This document shows, one piece after another, positions 13,231-20,997 of a stretch of 28,134 nt of DNA; position 1 is the stretch's first letter; every line of letters starts with the position of its first letter. Source of the stretch: Actinomycetes bacterium (GTDB lineage Bacteria > Actinomycetota > Actinomycetes > Propionibacteriales > Propionibacteriaceae). The stretch covers positions 1-28,134 of the forward strand of contig JAEZYG010000042.1 in NCBI GenBank assembly GCA_023419175.1, written 5' to 3'. The position numbers and the translations under genes are program-made. The notes under the pieces are model-generated. The model saw only the letters and a program-made list of their open reading frames with translations, was not told where the DNA came from and ran no database searches.

Positions 13231-13978
13231 GCTCGCTCCGCGTCGCAAGCGTTTCACCTCACCTCTCAATGCATTCGCCACGTCCGCCGCTCAGCAGCTT
13301 TTGATGAAGCCGGCTGTCTGGTCGGTACTGACCGTCCACGTTCACGGCACAGAATTTTTAGATGGGGTGGAAGAGCCGTTCATTTCGATTGCCAATCATT
13401 CCTCCCATTTCGATGCTCCTCTGATCATGGGAGCATTGCCGAAAAGGCTCAGCCGCAATATCGCCACGGGGGCGGCAGCCGATACCTTCTTCACCAATCC
13501 TTTGAAGGCGATGTCAGTTGAGCTATTCATGAACGCTTTTCCGGTCAACCGTGGCAGCACTCGATCCCATCGAGGCATGTCGAAAAAATTGCTTGCAGAA
13601 GGCGTTCCTCTTTTTATTTTCCCCGAAGGCACTCGTTCTCGTACCGGTGGGATGGGACCATTCCGTCCAGGGGTTGCGGCTTTAGCAATCTCCTTTAACT
13701 GCCAGGTAATACCCGCTGCCATTATCGGCGCCCATGCCGCCTGGCCACCTAAAGAGAAACGGTGGAGACCAGGTCGTCCGGAAGTCCACGTGGTCTTTGG
13801 TCTGCCTATGACTCCTCACCCAGGCGAGATCGCCCATCAATTCTCCGAGCGTTTACGGCGTAAAGTCATCGAACTCCATGATGGGACGGCTCGTGCCTAT
13901 GGCTTCCCCACTCAAGCTGAACTCGCCCATCAGGCAGCCTTGATGCCAGGACCAAGCTCTAAAAACACCCACGCATAA
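13223..13978 (+). CDS. PlsC-type 1-acylglycerol-3-phosphate acyltransferase
   Basis: 251 aa from the ATG at 13223, behind GAGGAGG; it overlaps the SDR stop by 8 bases. Family members add the second acyl chain to lysophosphatidic acid at the inner membrane. Seen: the catalytic NHSSHFD (58-64, the H-X4-D motif with H59 and D64), the FPVNRG block (106-111), FPEGTRSR (133-140) and the Pro-containing block FRPGVAALA (147-155). No strong membrane helix. Actinobacteria often carry several PlsC paralogues, so acceptor and physiological role are uncertain. Its stop is 12 bases from the stop of the convergent glycosyltransferase gene. Confidence 0.92.
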   Translation: MAELAPRRKRFTSPLNAFATSAAQQLLMKPAVWSVLTVHVHGTEFLDGVEEPFISIANHSSHFDAPLIMGALPKRLSRNIATGAAADTFFTNPLKAMSVELFMNAFPVNRGSTRSHRGMSKKLLAEGVPLFIFPEGTRSRTGGMGPFRPGVAALAISFNCQVIPAAIIGAHAAWPPKEKRWRPGRPEVHVVFGLPMTPHPGEIAHQFSERLRRKVIELHDGTARAYGFPTQAELAHQAALMPGPSSKNTHA

Positions 13979-13990
13979 CCGATCTTTGAT

Positions 13991-15883
13991 TCAGTTCTCC
14001 TGATCAAGAAAAGCCTCAGAAGCGATATGGCGCATCGGCCAAGCGTCGCGTAGTCCACGGATCGCATTGCGAGCTTCCCTCATCCCCCCGCGGACAGGCG
14101 AAAAGGCGACGATTCCAGCCGCGAGAATAAAGGGCTTGATTTTGACCAGAATATTCTCGCCATAGCGGAAGTGGACGGCGAAGAGATTGCGATACATGTA
14201 GTATCCCTTCCAACTCGCCAAAGCGTCCTTTTGGACAAAATCAAAAGCCCGCCTCATGAGGGCGTCTCGTATCGCCCACAGTTGGAATCCTGCTCTGCGT
14301 CCACGCAGTTGAAAATCGCAATCATCATAGAAAATGAAATAGCTCGGATCGGGTAAACCGATCGTCTCGACGACCCTACGATGGGTCATGAAACCTTCAA
14401 AGGCGGCATTGTCGATACGCACTTTTTCGGGCATCTGCAGACGGTGACGCCACTGTTGATCAACTGTGGAGACTTTCGGCTTGATCTGGAAAGGATTCGA
14501 CAGATCAAAACGCATAGCGGCTTTCTCGACCAACTCTCCGCGACGGTTTTCCCTCACACATGCCATCATGTCTTCGCGATGGGTGAGAAGAGCTTTCAAC
14601 GCCCACGGAGCTGGGCGCACATCATCGTCCATGAGCCAGATCCAATCGAAGCCAGCTTCATAGGCGGCTTTGACACCACGGTTGAAACCGCCGGCACCGC
14701 CGAGATTCTCACCGACGATATCCACAACGAGGGGAAGATCCGCATAGCTTTCTAGAACATCCAATGTCTGCTGATCTGTACCGTTGTCGATAACGAAGAT
14801 GGCATCAACAGGCCGAGTCTGGGCTCTTAACGCTTCAAGGAGTTCATCGAGCAATTCGGGGCGTTCATAGGTGACGATCACCGCTGCCACCGTCTCGTCC
14901 ATAGGATCGCTTTTCTCTCGTGGAGGGATATTCTCCTCTGCACGCGCAGGGAGCGTTTGTTTGAGGAAACGACGATGTCCGCTGAAATCTCGTCGTATCC
15001 CAGCGATCACTGCCCGTAACGATAGCGATAGGCGCGACCAGGATGGACGCACGATGGTATAGAACCACACCGTTTTAGCCCAGAAGGCTGCGGCATGAGC
15101 TAACCCTCCGAAAGTTAACAGGTTGACGGTGTTATTGCGCGCCATACAGTAATGCTTCAAATCGGAAGGGGAGTGGTTATATGTGGTGATCCCGAAAAGC
15201 ATCTCGGTGCCAAGATCATCAGTTGCTGGATGGTGGAAATGAGCGTCAACGATTGTCGCGATACGCGCCTGAGCATCGCGTGCCCTCCACAGATATTCCA
15301 CATCATCTCCCCAGATGAAGAATTCCGAGCGGACATATCCGATACGTTCGATCAGCTCACGGGTGACCATCACCCCATTGAAGGGAATGAGCACATCGGC
15401 GACTTTCCCATCGACAGCGATCTGCTGCAGATGTTCCCGTGTTCGCACTGTCGTGGCTGTACCTGGTAGACGGATCGGGAAGCACAGTTGACTGTCATCT
15501 CCTTCAGCCAAGACGGCAGGACCCCAAAAATCGTAGTCAGCCCGATATTCAAGCAGGGTATCGAGACAGTCTTCAGTGGGAATACCATCATCGTCCATCA
15601 TCCATACCAGCTCAGCACCCATGTCATAGGCTTCTTTGAGGCCAGCTTTAAAGCCTCCAGCTCCACCGAGATTATCTGTCAGACGTTTATAGACGATACG
15701 CCTATCTTTCTCCTGCCACTCATGCACCCTGGCAGGGGTTTCATCCCTAGAGGCGTTATCGACGATAACGATAGCGTCAAGACGACTAAAGGTGAGCAGA
15801 CGCGTCACGAGACGATCGAGCAGATCGCAACGGTTGAATGTGACAACGACGGCAACACAGCCGAGCAGATCAGAATCGGACAT
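13991..15883 (-). CDS. Tandem GT2 glycosyltransferase, two GlfT1-like domains in one chain
   Basis: 630 aa. Seen: two complete GT2 (RfbF/GlfT1-like) domains. Domain 1 (about 7-310) has VVVTFNR, NLGGAGGF (71-78), MDDDG (96-100) and FFIWGDDVEYLWRAR (188-202). Domain 2 (about 331-630) has VIVTYER, NLGGAGGF (393-400), MDDDV (418-422) and YFIFYDDCDFQLRGR (515-529). Both keep the metal/sugar-nucleotide DDD and the second acidic pair, so both look active. The frame is continuous with a charged linker at about 311-330. Domain 1 is closest, from memory, to mycobacterial GlfT1, which adds the first Galf residues to the lipid-linked primer. It is the last gene of the galactan operon, 74 bases after wzt, and no ribosome site is evident before the ATG. 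Linkage specificity of each domain is unknown. Confidence 0.9.
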   Translation of the reverse strand: MSDSDLLGCVAVVVTFNRCDLLDRLVTRLLTFSRLDAIVIVDNASRDETPARVHEWQEKDRRIVYKRLTDNLGGAGGFKAGLKEAYDMGAELVWMMDDDGIPTEDCLDTLLEYRADYDFWGPAVLAEGDDSQLCFPIRLPGTATTVRTREHLQQIAVDGKVADVLIPFNGVMVTRELIERIGYVRSEFFIWGDDVEYLWRARDAQARIATIVDAHFHHPATDDLGTEMLFGITTYNHSPSDLKHYCMARNNTVNLLTFGGLAHAAAFWAKTVWFYTIVRPSWSRLSLSLRAVIAGIRRDFSGHRRFLKQTLPARAEENIPPREKSDPMDETVAAVIVTYERPELLDELLEALRAQTRPVDAIFVIDNGTDQQTLDVLESYADLPLVVDIVGENLGGAGGFNRGVKAAYEAGFDWIWLMDDDVRPAPWALKALLTHREDMMACVRENRRGELVEKAAMRFDLSNPFQIKPKVSTVDQQWRHRLQMPEKVRIDNAAFEGFMTHRRVVETIGLPDPSYFIFYDDCDFQLRGRRAGFQLWAIRDALMRRAFDFVQKDALASWKGYYMYRNLFAVHFRYGENILVKIKPFILAAGIVAFSPVRGGMREARNAIRGLRDAWPMRHIASEAFLDQEN

Positions 15884-15957
15884 ACAACGAGCCTAATGCC
15901 ACCGATAGGCAAGTTGGGCTTGACTCTCTCAATCCTGAAAGAAAGAATCTCGATCTT

Positions 15958-16731
15958 TCACCCCTCTAGCGAACGCAGAAAATCGACTGCCTCTTCAATG
16001 GGCCCATCAAATCTTTGCACGCCGTGATCGAGCACGATACCGCGTTCACAGATGCGTTTAATCATCTCTAGATCGTGGCTGACCACCATCAAGGTCTGTC
16101 CGGAGGAACGCAATTGTTGTAATTTATCGATGCATTTACGCTGGAAAGGTTCGTCGCCGACAGCCAAAATCTCGTCCACGAGGAAAACATCTGGCTCGGA
16201 GTGGACGGCGATGGAGAAAGCCAACCGCATATACATACCTGAGGAATAGAATTTCACCTCGGTATCGATGAATTTCTCAATTCCGCTGAATTCGACAATG
16301 GAATCGAATTTTCTATCGATCTCCTCTTCGCTCATTCCCAAGATCGCGCCGTTGAGATAGACGTTTTCACGTCCGGTTAGATCAGGATGCATTCCTGCGC
16401 CGACTTCGATGAGTCCAGCGATACGTCCACGGACTTTCACCTCTCCTTTATCGGGGAGCATGACTCCGCTGACGAGTTTCAAACTGGTCGATTTACCCGA
16501 TCCGTTGAATCCCAAGAGAGCGACAGATTCGCCCTTGTTGATCGTATATGTCACCTGGTCGAGGGCTTTGAAGGATTCCCCTAAATCTCCTTTACGTCCC
16601 GTCAGCCACCAGACGACATATTCCTTGATCGATCGGGTATGCCGTAGGAGGAATTCTTTGACGACCCCCTCCAGACGCACCATAGGGATAGTATCGCCAT
16701 GATCTATCGGAATATTCGCTGATCGACCCAT
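15958..16731 (-). CDS. wzt: Polysaccharide ABC exporter, ATP-binding subunit
   Basis: 257 aa from the ATG at 16731, five bases after GGAG; an overlapping GTG at 16734 is possible. Powers export of lipid-linked polysaccharide with Wzm. Seen: Walker A GFNGSGKST (74-82), signature YSSGMYMR (162-169), Walker B VFLVDE (182-187) and switch His219. The IEVGAGMHPDLTGRENVYLN block (108-127) is typical of the Wzt/TagH group. There is no C-terminal polysaccharide-binding domain, so export is not coupled to a chain-end signal as in some O-antigen systems. M. tuberculosis Rv3781, the proposed galactan exporter ATPase, is the likely counterpart. The start overlaps the wzm stop (TGATG). Confidence 0.95.
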   Translation of the reverse strand: MGRSANIPIDHGDTIPMVRLEGVVKEFLLRHTRSIKEYVVWWLTGRKGDLGESFKALDQVTYTINKGESVALLGFNGSGKSTSLKLVSGVMLPDKGEVKVRGRIAGLIEVGAGMHPDLTGRENVYLNGAILGMSEEEIDRKFDSIVEFSGIEKFIDTEVKFYSSGMYMRLAFSIAVHSEPDVFLVDEILAVGDEPFQRKCIDKLQQLRSSGQTLMVVSHDLEMIKRICERGIVLDHGVQRFDGPIEEAVDFLRSLEG

Positions 16732-17612
16732 CACAACTCCTGAGCGAAATGGCCTTCAAGACGGTGAAAAATCAACTGTCCGATGAGGACGACTGCGCAA
16801 GCGACGGCAAACGAACCAGCAGCTAAGACACCGATAGAGTCAGGCATGATATCTAGTGACGGGGTGTGCATGACCTGTGCTGTGGGAGCCCAGAAACAGT
16901 AGTGGGATAATTCGACACCCATTGCCAAAGGATTGAGCTGATAGATCGTCACCAACCAATCGGGCAAAACCTTTGCCACCATCGTCCACTGATAGAAAAC
17001 GGGAGACATCCAGATGGCAACCATCATGAGCAACTCGACGAAATTTTCAGCATCCCTGAAATAGACGTCGAAAGCAGCGAAAGCCAAACCGATTCCAAGA
17101 GCGAACATTCCGATCACGATGACCGCTGCGAAACCGGCGAGAATGTGAATAATCCCTGGTCTCCAGCCGAAAAGCAAAGCTCCGACTACCAAGACAACGA
17201 TTTGAGGGACGACGTGGACAAAAGCTACCCATACACTGGAGACTGGGAAAAGTTCGCGGGGTAGATAGATCTTGCCCACTAAGGGGGCATTCATCACGAT
17301 TGAGCGAGTCGTATTATTCAAAATCTCGTTGAAGAAATTGATCATGACCATGCCGCTAAACAGATAGACGACATAGCTGGGGATCGCTCGTCCCAAGCCG
17401 AGGAATTGCCCCATCGCCAGATAGTAGACGGTCAGCTGAACTGCTGGCTTGGCATAACTCCACGCCATACCCAAGACGGAACCGCGATATCGAACGCGCA
17501 ATTCCTTTTTCACCAATAATTTCAGCAGAAAACGCCATTGGAAGAGGGCGAGCAACCCAGCGCTATGTCCGGGCGCTCTCCACTCACCGATCTCGCTCCC
17601 TCGGCTAGACAC
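16731..17612 (-). CDS. wzm: Polysaccharide ABC exporter, membrane subunit
   Basis: 293 aa from the GTG at 17612, five bases after AAGGAG; a GTG at 17618 would overlap glfT2 by four bases but has no spaced site. ABC-2 type permease with about six membrane helices. The N-terminal cytoplasmic block VKKELRVRYRGSVLGMAWSY is the usual interface helix, and VYFRDAENFVELLMMVAIWM with the following SPVFY is the conserved central region of TagG/Wzm/Rv3783-type permeases. It works with the adjacent Wzt to move the lipid-linked galactan across the membrane. Substrate assignment comes from the operon. Confidence 0.95.
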   Translation of the reverse strand: MSSRGSEIGEWRAPGHSAGLLALFQWRFLLKLLVKKELRVRYRGSVLGMAWSYAKPAVQLTVYYLAMGQFLGLGRAIPSYVVYLFSGMVMINFFNEILNNTTRSIVMNAPLVGKIYLPRELFPVSSVWVAFVHVVPQIVVLVVGALLFGWRPGIIHILAGFAAVIVIGMFALGIGLAFAAFDVYFRDAENFVELLMMVAIWMSPVFYQWTMVAKVLPDWLVTIYQLNPLAMGVELSHYCFWAPTAQVMHTPSLDIMPDSIGVLAAGSFAVACAVVLIGQLIFHRLEGHFAQEL

Positions 17613-17614
17613 AT

Positions 17615-19609
17615 TCACTCCTTTTCAGAAGCCCGTTTCGCTTCGGTGGTGATACCGAATGTCTTTTCCCAAGCTTCAAAGCTGGTGATCTGAGGCAAAG
17701 CCTCACGGTAACGGGCGGCGAGCTTATCCCATTCCCGTGCTAAGCGAAGGTGAAGATTTATGGATTCCGCCATATATTTTCTTGCCTTTTCAGGTTGGCG
17801 TTTATACCAGCTGATTCCACTTCCTTCCGCGTTGGTCACCAAGACCGAATCCCATCGAGCCACATTCCACCACTTATTGTCCTTATGGGCGATCTGTCCT
17901 TGGGGATTGGTCTGCGAACCGGCTGCTGTCGGCAAAAGTTGACGTAAGACGGCGACGCCAGCTTTACGCATCGCTCGAATGCGTTTCACTTTCGAGACGT
18001 CTTCATAGCCCGAGCGATGGGGAGCGTTACCAGCGAAAGGCGGGAAATCTTCAAATTCAGCTTTCACCTGTGAATCGCTGAATTCTTTCGCCATCGATCT
18101 CACTTCAGCATTGCGTTCCTCCAAGATCTTATGCAGATATTCAGGTCCTGCGAGAAGATCTCGCTGAGCCATCAGACGTCCTGCGATGGTGTAATACTGC
18201 ATCGAGACGATATGGCGCAGATCGTGGAAGATCGAACGATTCAAAGCCTCTCCACCACGTGGACGCCCGGAATACAACAATGCGGTAATCAGACGGTTTC
18301 GCTCGTGGAAATAGGCTTGCCAACCGATGATGTCGTCTTTGTCCAGCCAAGAGATATGCCATAGGGCGGCACCGGGCAAAGAGACGGTCGGATAGCCGTG
18401 TTCTCGAGCCCTTAGAGAATATTCAACATCGTCCCACTTGATGAAAACGGGCAAAGAAAGCCCGATCTCCTTGATGATGGAGGTGGGGATCAGCTCGAAC
18501 CACCAGCCGTTATAGTCCACATCCATGCGTGCGTGTAGCCATGCCGTATCGCGCAAACCTGCCTTAGCAAAATTATGTCCCTGACGGGGAACCCCTGAGA
18601 CCACAGCTGGCTGCCACATGAAGGAATTGGGATTGACGACTTCCCCATAGGCGTGTAGAGAGGTGCGCTTGTGCAGATCGAACATATGCCCGCCGACGAT
18701 CGTCGGTCGTGCGCATAGATCGGCAAAGGCATTCATACGCGTCAAGCTTTCAGCTTCAAGATTCACATCGTCATCGACCAAGACGACGTAGTCGCTCTCA
18801 CCGCGCATACATGTCTCATATTGACCGCGAGCGAAACCGCCAGATCCTCCCAGATTAGGCTGATTGATGATCTCCAATTTATCGCCCAAAGCATCAGCAG
18901 CCTGATCGAATCCAGGATAGTCTTGCACCTTGTCATCGCCTTGATCGACGATCAAGATCCGATCAACTACCGACAAGATATCGCTCTGATCGGCAAGTTC
19001 TGTGAGGTTTTTCACCACATAATCGGGCTTGTTATAGGTGGTGGTAGCCAAGGTCAACGAACCGATCGTGCGATCACATGTCGGCACCCACCACTCAGCC
19101 GATTCCAAAGTGAGTGTTTCTTTCCCAGCTACTAGGTCGAACCAGTAGAAGCCTCCGTCTGCGAAACCGGTTAACGGCAAATCGAAAACCGACTGGTGGG
19201 AGCCTGCATCGAGATGATTGATCGCCACGCGCTGTTCAGCTCCGCGAGCATTGGATCGGTAGACGATGACCGAGCCACAACCCGAGGTATTGATGACCAG
19301 CCGCAAGGAACGCACCACAGTCCAGCGACGCCAATATCCAGCGGGGAAAGCGTTGAAATAGGAGCCAAAGCTGACACGTTGTCCGCTACTGATCATCATA
19401 GAGTGCCGTCCAGAGATATTCCCTGGATTTAACTTGGTATTTTTCTTCTTCCGTTGATCGAGATAGACCGGGAGCATATCGATATCAGCATTTAAAGGCA
19501 TGACGATACGCGATGCGATGCGATATCCATCGACTATCACCTGAGGAGCCGGACGATCCCACTGCTCACACGTGGGCATCATGATATCGGGACGAAGAAT
19601 CTCATTCAC
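17615..19609 (-). CDS. glfT2: GlfT2-like polymerising galactofuranosyltransferase
   Basis: 664 aa from a GTG at 19609, seven bases after GGAG and overlapping the glf stop as GTGA. GlfT2 builds the alternating galactofuranose chain from UDP-Galf on a lipid-linked acceptor at the inner membrane face. Seen: an N-terminal beta domain with SYFNAFPAGYWRRWTVV (83-99), a GT-A domain with TYNKPDYV, NLGGSGGFARG (252-262), the metal-binding DDD (279-281), the acceptor-site GWW (368-370), WDD (392-394) and the metal-ligand His418, then a helical C-terminus. These match, in order, the catalytic set described for M. tuberculosis GlfT2 (637 aa). It lies directly after glf, which makes its donor. Confidence 0.94.
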   Translation of the reverse strand: MNEILRPDIMMPTCEQWDRPAPQVIVDGYRIASRIVMPLNADIDMLPVYLDQRKKKNTKLNPGNISGRHSMMISSGQRVSFGSYFNAFPAGYWRRWTVVRSLRLVINTSGCGSVIVYRSNARGAEQRVAINHLDAGSHQSVFDLPLTGFADGGFYWFDLVAGKETLTLESAEWWVPTCDRTIGSLTLATTTYNKPDYVVKNLTELADQSDILSVVDRILIVDQGDDKVQDYPGFDQAADALGDKLEIINQPNLGGSGGFARGQYETCMRGESDYVVLVDDDVNLEAESLTRMNAFADLCARPTIVGGHMFDLHKRTSLHAYGEVVNPNSFMWQPAVVSGVPRQGHNFAKAGLRDTAWLHARMDVDYNGWWFELIPTSIIKEIGLSLPVFIKWDDVEYSLRAREHGYPTVSLPGAALWHISWLDKDDIIGWQAYFHERNRLITALLYSGRPRGGEALNRSIFHDLRHIVSMQYYTIAGRLMAQRDLLAGPEYLHKILEERNAEVRSMAKEFSDSQVKAEFEDFPPFAGNAPHRSGYEDVSKVKRIRAMRKAGVAVLRQLLPTAAGSQTNPQGQIAHKDNKWWNVARWDSVLVTNAEGSGISWYKRQPEKARKYMAESINLHLRLAREWDKLAARYREALPQITSFEAWEKTFGITTEAKRASEKE

Positions 19610-20790
19610 TGTTCATCTCCGTTCACGAAGGGAGCTCCCGACGTGAAATGAGGCTTGACGATCGTCTCGTAATTCATCAAAGCCGAACCGATAGCCATAT
19701 GCATATCGAGATATTTATAGGTTCCCAGACGTCCGCCGAAGAGCACTGACGGTTCTGCTGCGGCAGCTTGACGGTATTGGGCAAGCTTTGCGCGATCTTC
19801 ATCGGTATTCACCGGGTAGTAGGGCTCGTCTTCACGGGTGGCGAAACGACTGTATTCGCGGTGAATGACGGTTTTATCCTTTGGATAATCGCGTTCCGGA
19901 TGGAAATGCCTGAACTCGTGAATTCGGGTATAGGGGGCGTCAAGGTCGGCATAATTCATCACCGATGTGCCCTGGAAATCCCCGATGTCAAGCACTTCTT
20001 CTTCTAAATCGATGGTACGCCAGCTCAGATCCCCATAAACATAGTCGAAATAGCGATCCACCGGCCCGGTATAGACAACCGGCACCTTCCCGACGACCTT
20101 CGACTTGGAATAGTCGTGACTGTCATCAAAGAAATCGGTTTCGGTCAAGACGGTGATGAGCGGGTTGTCCACCATCTTTTCTAACCATGCACCGTATCCG
20201 TCAACGGGTAAACCTTCATAGGTATCGTTGAAATAGCGGTTGTCATAGGTATATCGCACGGGCAGACGCGAGACGATAGATGCGGGCAAATTCTCCGGTT
20301 CGGTCTGCCACTGTTTTGCGGTGTAGTTCATAAAGAAGGCTTCGTAGAGGGGACGTCCCACCAGCGAAATACCTTTTTCAACGAAGTTCTCAGGCTCTTT
20401 ATCTCCCAATTCTTGAGCTTGTTCAGCGATCAAAGCGCGAGCTTCATCTGGACGATATGCCGCCGAGAAGAATTGATTGATCGTGCCGAGATTGACCGGC
20501 ATCGGGTAGACGACTCCACGATGAGTCGTATAGACGTGATGTTGGTAGGAGGTGAATTTCGTAAATCTATTGACATATTCCCATACCTTTTCATTGGAAG
20601 TATGGAAAAGGTGAGCTCCATAGCGATGGACTTCGATACCTGTCGTCTCTTCAGGTTCCGACCAGGCATTACCTCCGATATGGCTACGCTTTTCTACGAT
20701 GACGACTTTGCGTCCCAAATCGTTGGCGACACGCTCTGCGATCGTCAATCCGAAAAGGCCTGCTCCTACCACGATCAGATCTGCGTCCAT
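19606..20790 (-). CDS. glf: UDP-galactopyranose mutase
   Basis: 394 aa, normal length. This flavoenzyme interconverts UDP-galactopyranose and UDP-galactofuranose. Seen: the FAD-binding VGAGLFG (8-14) and following VEKRSHIGGNAW, the HRYGAHLFHTS block (55-65), PVNLGTINQF (98-107), and YTGPVDRYFDYVYGDLSWR (about 240-258) with a conserved Arg of the active site. AAGGAG lies just before the ATG. First gene of the leftward galactan operon; the next gene overlaps its stop by four bases. The 207-base gap to the divergent membrane-protein gene must hold the operon promoter, but no convincing box pair is visible. Confidence 0.98.
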   Translation of the reverse strand: MDADLIVVGAGLFGLTIAERVANDLGRKVVIVEKRSHIGGNAWSEPEETTGIEVHRYGAHLFHTSNEKVWEYVNRFTKFTSYQHHVYTTHRGVVYPMPVNLGTINQFFSAAYRPDEARALIAEQAQELGDKEPENFVEKGISLVGRPLYEAFFMNYTAKQWQTEPENLPASIVSRLPVRYTYDNRYFNDTYEGLPVDGYGAWLEKMVDNPLITVLTETDFFDDSHDYSKSKVVGKVPVVYTGPVDRYFDYVYGDLSWRTIDLEEEVLDIGDFQGTSVMNYADLDAPYTRIHEFRHFHPERDYPKDKTVIHREYSRFATREDEPYYPVNTDEDRAKLAQYRQAAAAEPSVLFGGRLGTYKYLDMHMAIGSALMNYETIVKPHFTSGAPFVNGDEQ

Positions 20791-20997
20791 GGCTCTCCTT
20801 GAAATTTAACTGCGACGTGAACGTCTCTATCGCCTCAATCTAGCGAACCGGACTGACCTTAGCGATTTCTTCCCTACAGTTTCGATCGAACTGAGTAAAA
20901 ATTTCTGATTTTTTGATGAGGAGTCTTCATACTATTTTCTAAGAGAATTCTTAGTGGACTTCCCATAATCCTCGTGACGCTAGGAAAGGAATTTTTG

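Noticed and set aside
13991..15883. Tandem glycosyltransferase as an assembly artefact
   Set aside because: The frame is continuous, the halves differ widely in sequence, and both keep full motif sets, so a collapsed or duplicated assembly is unlikely.
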